From assembly GCF_002902565.1 (NCBI RefSeq), contig NZ_PPRC01000009.1, positions 1-64,000 of the forward strand: a DNA stretch of 64,000 nt, read 5' to 3'. The number at the start of each line of letters is the position of its first letter. Position 1 is the stretch's first letter. The translations under genes were made by a program, and so were the position numbers. Origin of the DNA: Staphylococcus petrasii. GTDB taxonomy: Bacteria; Bacillota; Bacilli; Staphylococcales; Staphylococcaceae. The notes below the pieces were generated by a model that was not told the DNA's origin, made no database searches, and saw only the letters and a program-made list of their open reading frames with translations. Below, in pieces: positions 8,242 through 16,109 of this stretch.

Positions 8242-9630
8242 TTATTTAACTTTACGTGATGGATCATTTTTGTGGTGTCCACGGATGAAATAGTAAACCG
8301 TTACGCCAGCTAAGAAAATGATACCGATAATTACAGATGCTACAGTTTCTTTGTTGAATAACATACCTACAAGTACTACTAATAAGAAAATAATTGTAAT
8401 AATACTTGCTGGAATACCACCAGGCATTTTGAATGGATGTCCTTCAACTTTTTCAGGGTGTAACTGTCTGAAACGAATATGACTGATTAAAATCATAAAC
8501 CAAGGAATCATACCTGGTAAAATTGAAGCACTGTATACATATACGAAAATGCTGTCTGCACCTTTAATGAATAAAGGAAGAATAACATTTAATAATGCTC
8601 CAATTAAGATACCAATTGCAATGGCTAATACCGGGTAGAATGGTACACCATTTTTCATAACGCGAGTGAAGATTTTAGGCATTTGACCTTTTTGAGCTAA
8701 TGTATAAATCATACGGCTCGCACTGAAGATACCTGAGTTACAGCCTGATAATGCAGCTGTTAATACTACAAAGTTGATTAAACCTGCTGCGAAAGTGATA
8801 CCAATTTTAGCAAATGTTGCTACGAATGGGCTACCAATGTTTCCTAATTGATCCCATGGGTAGATAGAAACAATTACAAAAATAGCACCAATATAGAAGA
8901 TTAAAATACGCCAGATAACACCGTTAACCGCACTTTTAATATTCTTTTGAGGATCTTTAGTTTCCCCTGCAGTAATACCGATTAATTCAACACCTTGGTA
9001 TGAACCAATAACGATTGATAATGCAAAGAAGAATCCTACAAAACCGTTTGGCATGAAACCACCGTGAGACCATAAATTAGAAATACCAATTGGATGGCCA
9101 CCGTTACCAATACCAAAGAAGATTAAACCAAAACCTGCAATAATCATTAATAAGATTGTTACTACTTTAATCATTGCAAACCAGAATTCAAATTCACCGA
9201 ATGCTTTAACAGATGTTAAGTTTGCTGCTAATAAAAGTAATACTGCAATAACACCTGGAATCCAACCTGGTAAATGTGGGAACCAATAGTTCATGTATTC
9301 ACCAACGGCAATAACTTCACTCATACCTACTACAATCCACTGGAATATATTACTCCATGCTGTCATGTAACCAGCTGCTGGATGGATATAATCACTTGCG
9401 AACGTTGCGAAAGATCCAGTAGTTGGATTTAAGTAAATCATTTCCCCCATTGCTCTCATGATTAAAAATAAAAAGATACCTGCGATTAAATACGCAAAGA
9501 TAACTGAGGGACCAGTCCACTTAATTGTACTAGTTGCTCCCATAAATAAACCAACACCGATAGTCCCACCAAGCGCTATCATTCTAATTTGACGTGCACT
9601 TAGCCCCCTATGTAATTCATTGTTATCCAT
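8242..9630 (-). CDS. APC-family amino acid permease
   Basis: Proton-coupled amino acid uptake protein, 462 aa with about 12 membrane helices. The family signature is at the N terminus (RGLSARQIRMIALGGTIGVG), followed by TGSFATFASDYIHPAAGYMTAW and GVELIGITAGETKDPQKNI. It resembles the CycA/YdgF/GabP branch; the substrate (D-Ala/Ser/Gly or another amino acid) cannot be read from the sequence. An upstream ATG at 9645 exists, but ATG 9630 is better placed nine bases after GATGGGG. No neighbour suggests a pathway. Confidence 0.85.
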   Translation of the reverse strand: MDNNELHRGLSARQIRMIALGGTIGVGLFMGATSTIKWTGPSVIFAYLIAGIFLFLIMRAMGEMIYLNPTTGSFATFASDYIHPAAGYMTAWSNIFQWIVVGMSEVIAVGEYMNYWFPHLPGWIPGVIAVLLLLAANLTSVKAFGEFEFWFAMIKVVTILLMIIAGFGLIFFGIGNGGHPIGISNLWSHGGFMPNGFVGFFFALSIVIGSYQGVELIGITAGETKDPQKNIKSAVNGVIWRILIFYIGAIFVIVSIYPWDQLGNIGSPFVATFAKIGITFAAGLINFVVLTAALSGCNSGIFSASRMIYTLAQKGQMPKIFTRVMKNGVPFYPVLAIAIGILIGALLNVILPLFIKGADSIFVYVYSASILPGMIPWFMILISHIRFRQLHPEKVEGHPFKMPGGIPASIITIIFLLVVLVGMLFNKETVASVIIGIIFLAGVTVYYFIRGHHKNDPSRKVK

Positions 9631-9645
9631 ATAAAATAACCCCAT

Positions 9646-10037
9646 CTCTATTTAATCTAAGGTGGAATAGTTTTATTTTTCAGAAAACCTTATTTTTGCT
9701 TTCCCTCTTTCCCTAAAAAAACATCCTTTACCTTATTGAAGATATTATACTATAATTTGACAAAATTAAAACAAAAATTTTACAAATTTTTGAAATCGCT
9801 TCCATTCCTATCATGATTAGTGTTTGCAAATTTTCAAAAACGTTGATTTTACGCCTTTTTAACGCTTTAAAGCGAGTTACTTTTTACATATTTTTTTATT
9901 GGAAAATTTCACTTTTTTAAAATATTACTATTGCTTAGTTAAATTTAATGTTAATTTTTTTAACAATTAGATATATCGATTTCGTTAAAATAGAATATGT
10001 TATACTCTTCATAGATTAATTAAGGGAGCATATTAAA
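9646..10037. other. Intergenic region with AT-rich palindromes
   Basis: No gene seen in this divergent 390-bp gap. It holds a perfect palindrome CGCTTTAAAGCG (about 9863-9875) and an AATTTTCAAAAAC stretch near 9831 that is a poor (three mismatch) match to the CodY box, which would suit an amino acid permease. TGTTATACT at 9998-10006 is a probable extended -10 for the gene at 10038. The CodY suggestion is weak. Confidence 0.4.
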
Positions 10038-10388
10038 ATGCAAACATTAGTAAAAAAGAGTGCTACATTATCAGTATTCTTTGGTATTATATTTTTCTTA
10101 TTAAATTATTTTTCAGCTAAACATGATACAATAAGTCCTTTGCTTATTAGAACATTATTAGCAACGTTAACTTTTTTTGTACTATATATTATTGTTTTTT
10201 CAATTTTTAATTCTGATGCGTGCAAGATTAAGTTTGGAATAACAATACCTATTTCAATAGTCATTTTCTTAATTATTGGTGCATTATTTTTCACTATTCA
10301 AATTGGTGTGATAATCGGATTAATTGTAGGTCTTATTGCTGGATTTATATGGGAGTTCATTGAAAAAAGAAATGGAGGTATGCATTAA
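10038..10388 (+). CDS. Small membrane protein, unknown
   Basis: 116-aa protein with about four hydrophobic segments (residues 9-27, 36-56, 68-85, 88-105) and a short charged tail. No family recognised. AAGGGAG precedes ATG 10038, and an extended -10 lies about 30 bp upstream. Its stop codon overlaps the start of the next small membrane gene (TAATG), so the two are translationally coupled. Confidence 0.65.
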   Translation: MQTLVKKSATLSVFFGIIFFLLNYFSAKHDTISPLLIRTLLATLTFFVLYIIVFSIFNSDACKIKFGITIPISIVIFLIIGALFFTIQIGVIIGLIVGLIAGFIWEFIEKRNGGMH

Positions 10389-10576
10389 TGTCGGTTATGA
10401 TAGGTATCGTTTTAATCATAGTGTTATTATTGCTTAGTTTAATTCCAAACTATAAAGCAATGAAACAAGCTCAATCTCAAGGAGTAAAAAGTACACGTTT
10501 TACTATAATGGTAGGTGTTGATTTAATACTGATTGTACTATTAGTAGTCACTATTATTTTAAAATTAATTATTTAA
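10388..10576 (+). CDS. Small two-helix membrane protein, unknown
   Basis: 62-aa protein with two hydrophobic segments (residues 2-18 and 40-61) separated by a polar basic loop. ATG 10388 overlaps the preceding stop by one base and has GGAGG eight bases upstream. Coupling with the 116-aa gene suggests the two products act together; no function can be given. A strong bidirectional terminator follows. Confidence 0.65.
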   Translation: MSVMIGIVLIIVLLLLSLIPNYKAMKQAQSQGVKSTRFTIMVGVDLILIVLLVVTIILKLII

Positions 10577-10588
10577 ACCAAATATTAA

Positions 10589-10634
10589 AAGCCTTAACGT
10601 CATTTCATATGTGTACGAAATGATGTTAAGGCTT
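10589..10634. terminator. Bidirectional terminator
   Basis: An 18-bp stem (AAGCCTTAACGTCATTTC with GAAATGATGTTAAGGCTT, one mismatch) lies between converging small genes. Confidence 0.85.
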
Positions 10635-10639
10635 ATCTT

Positions 10640-10831
10640 TTAAATTCTACCTTGTAATAGCAGAAAATAACCTATCGTTGCTAAAATCAAATAAATAATA
10701 GTACCAACTATAAATGAACGAAGTTGTACTTTAAACGGAATATGCTTACTAAATATAGGTCCTAACACTAAATTACCAATACCAATAATAATGGGTCCGG
10801 CTAAGAAGAATAAGATAATTTGCCAAGACAT
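10640..10831 (-). CDS. Small membrane protein, unknown
   Basis: 63-aa protein with two hydrophobic segments (residues 3-26 and 38-58). AAGGAGTAAGG precedes ATG 10831, overlapping the end of the HAD phosphatase gene six bases away, so both are probably in one transcript. Similar short membrane proteins occur in staphylococci; no function known to me. Confidence 0.65.
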   Translation of the reverse strand: MSWQIILFFLAGPIIIGIGNLVLGPIFSKHIPFKVQLRSFIVGTIIYLILATIGYFLLLQGRI

Positions 10832-10837
10832 ATATCC

Positions 10838-11482
10838 TTACTCCTTATCCTTTTCAAAAAAGCGAGAAATAATTTCATCAAAATTTAAATCTTTACCCAC
10901 ATATGGAATAGATGAAAAATCTTGCGCTTCAGTCATTTCATTTGTATTAATAATCACATCAAGACCTGCATTTGTAGCCCCTGTGGCACCATTAGCTGAA
11001 TCTTCGATAGCTAAACAATGCGCTGGTGAATAATTAAGCTGTTGGACTGCAGTTAAATATAATTCTGGATCTGGTTTCACCGCTTCTACATCTTCACGTC
11101 CAACAATTACATCAATATACTCATCTAATCCTAACTTTTGCACAGTAGGCAAAATATCTTTTTTATAACTGCTTGTCGCTATCGCCATAGGAATATGACG
11201 TTGTTTTAAATACGCCATTAACTTAGCGATGGTTTCTATCATTTCAAGTTCATGACTTGTTTGATTGTGTTCATCGTAAATTTTTTGTTTATTATCTTGT
11301 CCTATTTGTGTTTCAAGATAATCATGCAATCCCTGTGCATGCCCACCAATATGACTACGATAAAATTCTAATGTCACAGGTTCAACTTGATGATGGTTTA
11401 AATGTTTATTAATGATTTCAAATAAGTGTTTTTCTGTATCAATAATGGTGCCATCGAAATCGAATACGACTGCTTTATACAT
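10838..11482 (-). CDS. HAD-superfamily hydrolase (beta-phosphoglucomutase-like)
   Basis: 214-aa cytoplasmic sugar-phosphate phosphatase or phosphomutase. HAD motifs are intact: VFDFDGTIIDT with the nucleophile Asp, IATSSYKK (motif II), VKPDPELY (motif III Lys) and IEDSANGATGATNAG (motif IV). The helical cap lies between motifs I and II, as in the PGMB/GPH subgroup. The substrate is unknown. It heads a two-gene transcript with the small membrane protein. Confidence 0.85.
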   Translation of the reverse strand: MYKAVVFDFDGTIIDTEKHLFEIINKHLNHHQVEPVTLEFYRSHIGGHAQGLHDYLETQIGQDNKQKIYDEHNQTSHELEMIETIAKLMAYLKQRHIPMAIATSSYKKDILPTVQKLGLDEYIDVIVGREDVEAVKPDPELYLTAVQQLNYSPAHCLAIEDSANGATGATNAGLDVIINTNEMTEAQDFSSIPYVGKDLNFDEIISRFFEKDKE

Positions 11483-11812
11483 ATGATTGCTCCTTTAAAC
11501 TTTACAATTATAATTAAGTTTAACATATGCAATTAGCCAGTTCATGCTTCATTTTCCGAAAATTAAAAAACAAAACTTAAGATTATTAAAAATCTGAAAA
11601 TTTAAATAATTGTTGTGTAATTATACTTAAACGTTTAAATATGGTTAAGATTATATTACAAAAGAATTAAATTAAAGTTCGTTCGAAAGTCCTAGTGATA
11701 ATATTCAAAAAGAGTGATACAATCAGTGTGTATTAATGAACGGCGTACGATTATTTAAGTCTTTATAGCTAAATGCGTTCTACATATAATAAAAAAATCA
11801 GGAGGTCATTGC
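11483..11812. other. Divergent intergenic region
   Basis: No gene seen. ATTTTCCGAAAATT (11551-11564) is a 13-of-15 match, counting its flanking base, to the CodY box AATTTTCWGAAAATT, between the HAD gene and the gene at 11813. TGATACAAT near 11715 could be an extended -10 for the rightward gene. Both are tentative. Confidence 0.4.
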
Positions 11813-12343
11813 ATGTTGTTAGATAAATTCGAAACTTACATTATCAACATTGTAGGTTTGAAATCTAGATCAACTAGAAAAAATTTAATCAAAGTTTGCA
11901 AAGATGTTAAGTTTTGCGACTCTTTCCAATACTCTATTATTAAACACAATAATATCCCAGCTTTAGAAGTAAGCTTGCCTAAACAACAGCTTCCCTACTT
12001 CATTAGCTTTTTAAGTTTTTATCAATTCTCAATTTACCAAATTCTTTCACCTAAGCGTTTAAATACGCTATTAGATTCAGAGCAATCTTATCAATCTTCT
12101 AAACGATTTGATGTCGCTATTGATGGCCTCCAAGATGCATTTATTAAAGATAAAGTAATTGATATTATGACTTATTTCTCAAATCACTTCGATATTAAAT
12201 ATACATTGAACAATAACTGCGCAAGTGTATGTTGCCCGCCTGAAGTTTTCACTAAATTATTACAAACTATTGCTTGCCGCAATATTGATATTTTATCAGC
12301 TACGTATAAAACACATGTGATGCATAAAGCAAACATTTCGTAA
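11813..12343 (+). CDS. Conserved-looking hypothetical protein
   Basis: 176-aa cytoplasmic protein with no signal peptide or membrane helix and no family I recognise. It is cysteine-containing (NNCASVCCPPE, residues about 138-148), which could bind metal or be redox active; this is inference. AGGAGG precedes ATG 11813 and a terminator follows at 12402, so it is a single-gene transcript. Codon use looks like that of its neighbours. Confidence 0.65.
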   Translation: MLLDKFETYIINIVGLKSRSTRKNLIKVCKDVKFCDSFQYSIIKHNNIPALEVSLPKQQLPYFISFLSFYQFSIYQILSPKRLNTLLDSEQSYQSSKRFDVAIDGLQDAFIKDKVIDIMTYFSNHFDIKYTLNNNCASVCCPPEVFTKLLQTIACRNIDILSATYKTHVMHKANIS

Positions 12344-12401
12344 TAAAAGAAACACACTAAAAAGCGTACATGACCATGGCATAAAGTAATTGATTAAATT
12401 G

Positions 12402-12442
12402 AAAAGACAATTTCTATTAAATGATATAGAAATTGTCTTTTT
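12402..12442 (+). terminator. Terminator after the 176-aa gene
   Basis: Stem AAGACAATTTCTAT / ATAGAAATTGTCTT with an 8-base loop and a T run. Confidence 0.85.
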
Positions 12443-12522
12443 TTAATTTCAAATGTAAACTTACAAATGAATAAATTATATTTTGGCGAGACTCTTATGA
12501 TATTTATTAATGAACATAAATA

Positions 12523-12653
12523 AGTTCTAAGATAGATTACGAAGTGTAGTTGTGAAGACTCCTAGGGGAGCAGTGCTAGTCGAAGACTACAGGCTGAGAC
12601 AGCACCCCTGGAAAGCGAAACAACTAAAACGAGTAAGCATCTATCTAAGAACT
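12523..12653. repeat. Palindromic intergenic repeat, copy A
   Basis: A 131-bp element with 15-bp inverted termini, AGTTCTAAGATAGAT and ATCTATCTAAGAACT (one mismatch). Nested pairings follow: TAGTTGT with ACAACTA, and AGGGGAGCAGTGCT with AGCACCCCT, around a core GACTACAGGCT. Compared with copies B and C the stem sequence differs (AGATAGAT instead of AGATGAA) but pairing is kept. A shared right flank continues to about 12737 with a second CCATCTAAGAACTACTTT end and a GCAAGCATCTCAACTTAA stretch also found, inverted, beside copy C. Confidence 0.75.
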
Positions 12654-12759
12654 GCTTTACAAGACCAAGGCTCGCCCCAGCCCCCTAGGCAAGCATCTCA
12701 ACTTAAATGCTATAACAATCCATCTAAGAACTACTTTAGATACGAAGTAATTATAAATT

Positions 12760-12805
12760 AAATAGCCAGTAAATGAACTTATAAAATCATTTACTGGCTA
12801 TTTTT
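12760..12805. terminator. Terminator of glvC
   Basis: Perfect 17-bp stem (AAATAGCCAGTAAATGA / TCATTTACTGGCTATTT) downstream of the PTS gene on the minus strand. Confidence 0.85.
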
Positions 12806-12824
12806 CTATTTAAAATACTTTGAC

Positions 12825-14426
12825 TTATTTTTTATCATTTTCATCATAAACAAGATGTTCAAATGCTTCACGTACTTGAGGTACTGTCATACCTACTACA
12901 ACTTGTACGTTTTTACCACTTTTCACTAAACCATGTGCCATTTGATCATGAGTAAAGTAACCACTATCTTCAACTTTAGATTCATCATTTACTGTTAAGC
13001 GTAGACGTGTTGTACAGTTAGTCACGTCTTTAATGTTTTCTTTTCCGCCTAAACCTTCTAAATAGTAGTGTGCTTTCGCTTCATATTCATTGCTTGGCGT
13101 GAAACCTGAATTATCAGTATTTCCTTCACCTTTTTTCTCTTTGTAATCTTTCTTAGAGAATAGTTTAACTTCTTCTTCAGCACGACGACCCGGTAATGGA
13201 ATGTCAAATTTCAAGATTAAGAATCTAAATACGAAGAAGTAAATGGCTGAGAAGATTAAACCAATAACAACTTGTGCGACATAAGTCATCCAATGATTTT
13301 GACCTAATGGAATCCAGTTAGTAGCGATGAAATCTAGTAAACCGCCACCCATGTTACCTACCACACCAAAGCCATACATAATTGTATCCATTGTTGCTGC
13401 TAATAAAGCATGGATAACAAATAAATATGGTGCGATGAATAAGAATGTAAATTCTAAAGGTTCAGTGATACCTACTACTACAGCAGTTAAAGTTGCTGGT
13501 ACTAATAATGCTGCCACTTTTTTACGATTCTCTTTAGGTGTTGTTGAGTACATTGCTAAAGCAATACCAATAGCACCGAATACTTTACCGTTACCTTGTA
13601 ACATGAATCCGTAATGGAATTGATCTTTTAATGGTTTGCTACTTTCAGCAAATTGATTTAAGTGTCTGAACCATTCTGCTTTTAAGCCATCTTTAGCTAC
13701 AACTGGTCCAACCTCAATTGGTGCATAAATAAAGTGATGTAATCCAGTTGGAATTAATACACGTTCTAAGAAGTGATATAACCATACGCCAATATAACCT
13801 GATGCGATGATAAAGTGTTGCATTGATTCAATACCACTTTGAATTGTTGGCCATACAATACAAGTAATTGCAGCAATTGGTAACATTACAAAGAATGAAA
13901 TCGTTACTACAAATGTTAAACCTTGGAATACGCCTAACATTTCAGGTAATTTTTTACTGTAATATCTATTATGTATCCAAGTCACAATCGCTGAAATAAT
14001 GATACCACCTAAGATATTTGTATCTAATGTTGGAATACCAGCAATTGCTTTTAACCCAGTTACATTTTCAACGCCTTTTTCTAAGTTAGCCCCAAATGTA
14101 TGTGGCCATTGAGTTAAAATCGCGTTGATAAATGTATTGAACATTAAGTATCCCATTAATGCTGCTAACGCCGCATGTCCTGGTGCTTTTTTAGCTAGTG
14201 ATAATGGTAAACCAACTACAAAGACGATTTCCATGTGATTGAAGATGACCCAACCACCTGATTCAATCACTGACCAGAATTTGAACCAGAATGTATGTTG
14301 ATCAGCTAATCCACCCATAATTGTTGGGTTTTTAAATAATGTTGCAAATCCTAATACAATCCCAAAAAATGCAAACATTAATACTGGAACGATCATTGCG
14401 CTCCCAAAACGTTTAATAGCATTCAT
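12825..14426 (-). CDS. glvC: PTS EIICB, alpha-glucoside type (GlvC-like)
   Basis: 533-aa sugar permease that phosphorylates its substrate during uptake. Domain order is IIC (about ten helices; GITEPLEFTFLFIAPYLF) followed after a charged linker by IIB with the phospho-accepting Cys at residue 471 (VTNCTTRLRLTV). No IIA domain is present. ATG 14426 follows GGGGGT; an earlier in-frame start at 14450 has no ribosome binding site. The sequence most resembles maltose/arbutin-type GlvC proteins, but no phospho-alpha-glucosidase gene is adjacent, so the substrate is uncertain. A divergent RpiR regulator and a cre site share its upstream region. Confidence 0.8.
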   Translation of the reverse strand: MNAIKRFGSAMIVPVLMFAFFGIVLGFATLFKNPTIMGGLADQHTFWFKFWSVIESGGWVIFNHMEIVFVVGLPLSLAKKAPGHAALAALMGYLMFNTFINAILTQWPHTFGANLEKGVENVTGLKAIAGIPTLDTNILGGIIISAIVTWIHNRYYSKKLPEMLGVFQGLTFVVTISFFVMLPIAAITCIVWPTIQSGIESMQHFIIASGYIGVWLYHFLERVLIPTGLHHFIYAPIEVGPVVAKDGLKAEWFRHLNQFAESSKPLKDQFHYGFMLQGNGKVFGAIGIALAMYSTTPKENRKKVAALLVPATLTAVVVGITEPLEFTFLFIAPYLFVIHALLAATMDTIMYGFGVVGNMGGGLLDFIATNWIPLGQNHWMTYVAQVVIGLIFSAIYFFVFRFLILKFDIPLPGRRAEEEVKLFSKKDYKEKKGEGNTDNSGFTPSNEYEAKAHYYLEGLGGKENIKDVTNCTTRLRLTVNDESKVEDSGYFTHDQMAHGLVKSGKNVQVVVGMTVPQVREAFEHLVYDENDKK

Positions 14427-14511
14427 ATTTTTACCCCCATATCTTTCCAATCTATGTTGTTTAACTAATTAATATGTAAAGCGTTTTCTTAATAACTTAG
14501 TTTAATATTAT

Positions 14512-14525
14512 AGTAAACGCTTTCA
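14512..14525. promoter_or_regulatory. cre (CcpA) site between glvC and the RpiR gene
   Basis: AGTAAACGCTTTCA matches the cre consensus TGNAARCGNWWWCA with one mismatch. A second, weaker AAAGCGTTTTC lies at about 14478-14488. The location in the divergent promoter region fits glucose repression of the PTS gene. Confidence 0.65.
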
Positions 14526-14624
14526 TATATACAACGCCGTTGACTGATTTTGAAATATTTTTGTATAATCAGTTTATGTTTTCTATGAGTGAAAATATTT
14601 TCAGAAAGAATTAGAGGTGTGATT

Positions 14625-15386
14625 GTGCTATTAGATGAAAGAGTAAATGCTAATTTCGATAAACTAAATGATAATGACCTCCAAATTGCACATTTCGTTA
14701 ATACCAATATCAATAAATGTAAGACTTTAAAAATTCATGAACTTTCTCAATATACGCATGCATCCAATGCTACGATTCATCGTTTTACGCGTAAACTCGG
14801 TTTCGATGGCTATAGTGATTTCAAATCGTATTTAAAATTTGAAAGTGAATCGTTGAGCCAATTGCCAACGGATTCTATGGATGCGTTTAAACAAGAAATT
14901 GAAACCACATTTAATTATTTAGATCGCGTTGATTTTAAATTGTTAACAGATAAAATTAATCACGCCTCTACTGTTTATTTATATGGCACGGGGCGCGCTC
15001 AGAAAAATGTCGCTGAAGAAGCACAACGAATTTTATTAACGATGCACAAAAATATTATCGTGTTACACGATGAACATGAAATTAAAATGGTGCTTAACCG
15101 TTCAGTAGATGAAGATTTGTTCTTTATCATTTCTTTATCTGGTGAAACATCTCAGCTTACTGACGTAACGAATTTACTTCAACTTCGTCAAAAATATTTC
15201 ATTTCTGTGACTACTATGAAAGATAACACGCTTGCACAACATGCCAATTATAATGTTTATGTCGCAAGTAATACATTCTATTTATACGATGGCACAGATT
15301 ATTCTAGTTTCATCAATTATCATATCTTCTTTGAAACACTATTACGTAAATATAATGAACGCAAAGAGAAAGGCGAACTAGCGTAA
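14625..15386 (+). CDS. RpiR-family transcriptional regulator
   Basis: 253-aa regulator with an N-terminal RpiR HTH (IHELSQYTHASNATIHRFTRKLG) and a SIS domain (VYLYGTGRAQKNVAEEAQ; FFIISLSGETSQL). GTG 14625 follows AGAGGTG by five bases; the upstream GTG 14589 has no ribosome binding site. Divergent from glvC, so it probably controls that PTS in response to a sugar phosphate. One of two RpiR proteins in the window (the other is murR). Confidence 0.85.
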   Translation: MLLDERVNANFDKLNDNDLQIAHFVNTNINKCKTLKIHELSQYTHASNATIHRFTRKLGFDGYSDFKSYLKFESESLSQLPTDSMDAFKQEIETTFNYLDRVDFKLLTDKINHASTVYLYGTGRAQKNVAEEAQRILLTMHKNIIVLHDEHEIKMVLNRSVDEDLFFIISLSGETSQLTDVTNLLQLRQKYFISVTTMKDNTLAQHANYNVYVASNTFYLYDGTDYSSFINYHIFFETLLRKYNERKEKGELA

Positions 15387-15412
15387 ACTAAACTCGCCCA
15401 CTACATAAAAAA

Positions 15413-15443
15413 AGCGTCGAATAGCTATTCTATTCGGCGCTTA
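15413..15443. terminator. Terminator between converging genes
   Basis: Stem AAGCGTCGAATAG / CTATTCGGCGCTT with a 5-base loop, preceded by an A run and so usable in both directions. Confidence 0.8.
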
Positions 15444-15453
15444 TTGATTACAA

Positions 15454-15978
15454 TTATAATAGTTCATTATCTTCAACGTACTGATGTAGAACTTCATGCA
15501 TTTTATCAAACATAAGTTCTAGACCATGTACAGTTGCATCGTGATATTCTTTTTTCTTTTGTTTGTATTCTAATGTTGTAAGGCGTCTTTCTTTTTCCAC
15601 TAAAGATTGATAGAAGAAGAACATTTGCGTACCGCCAGATTCACGTTCTTCAAACTCCACTTCAATGACGTCTTCATGGTCACTAAGTTCTGGCATACCA
15701 ATTGTCATTTTAATGTACTCATTGTCCACTAATTCTTGATAAGTACCTTGAATAATATTTTGTTTACCATTACGTGCATCTACAATACGGTACGAACCGC
15801 CTTCATGCATTTCCACATCAAACGCTTTATTATTTCGTTGAGATGTCATAAACCATTGTTTTAATAAATCCACATCCGTCCATGCTTTATATACTAATTC
15901 TGGTGAATATTTTAATAAGCGTTCAATATGAATTTCAACATGTTCGTTTTCCACGTTATACTTTGCCACTTGCTTCAC
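15454..15978 (-). CDS. SRPBCC/AHSA1-domain protein
   Basis: 174-aa protein of the START/Bet v1-like AHSA1 family (ligand-binding or Hsp90-activator-like fold), with the hallmark FSPE-type opening (LLKYSPELVYKAWTDVDLLKQWF), GGSYRIVD and FEERESGGTQM. Function in staphylococci is unknown. The start is either GTG 15978 or GTG 15969; the latter has AGGTG six bases upstream and may be the true one. It is a single gene with its own terminator. Confidence 0.75.
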   Translation of the reverse strand: MKQVAKYNVENEHVEIHIERLLKYSPELVYKAWTDVDLLKQWFMTSQRNNKAFDVEMHEGGSYRIVDARNGKQNIIQGTYQELVDNEYIKMTIGMPELSDHEDVIEVEFEERESGGTQMFFFYQSLVEKERRLTTLEYKQKKKEYHDATVHGLELMFDKMHEVLHQYVEDNELL

Positions 15979-16109
15979 CTACTTTCACTCTTATTCTTAT
16001 TTTAACGCATTTATAAATAGTACCAAACTTTCAACTATTGAAATGTGTAAATTATTTGTTTTTCATTTTCGAAAATTAAAAAATAAACCAGCTCGCCATA
16101 ATAATTACG

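Noticed and set aside
9780..9960. Functional CodY box upstream of the amino acid permease
   Set aside because: The best match has three mismatches in very AT-rich sequence, which is expected by chance; it is mentioned only as tentative.
12552..12761. 69-codon open frame starting MKTPRGAVLVEDYR
   Set aside because: It lies almost entirely inside the palindromic repeat copy A, has no ribosome binding site, and the other copies do not keep the frame.
14489..14713. 74-codon minus-strand frame across the glvC-RpiR promoter region
   Set aside because: It overlaps the cre site and the regulator start, and lacks a ribosome binding site and any recognisable sequence.
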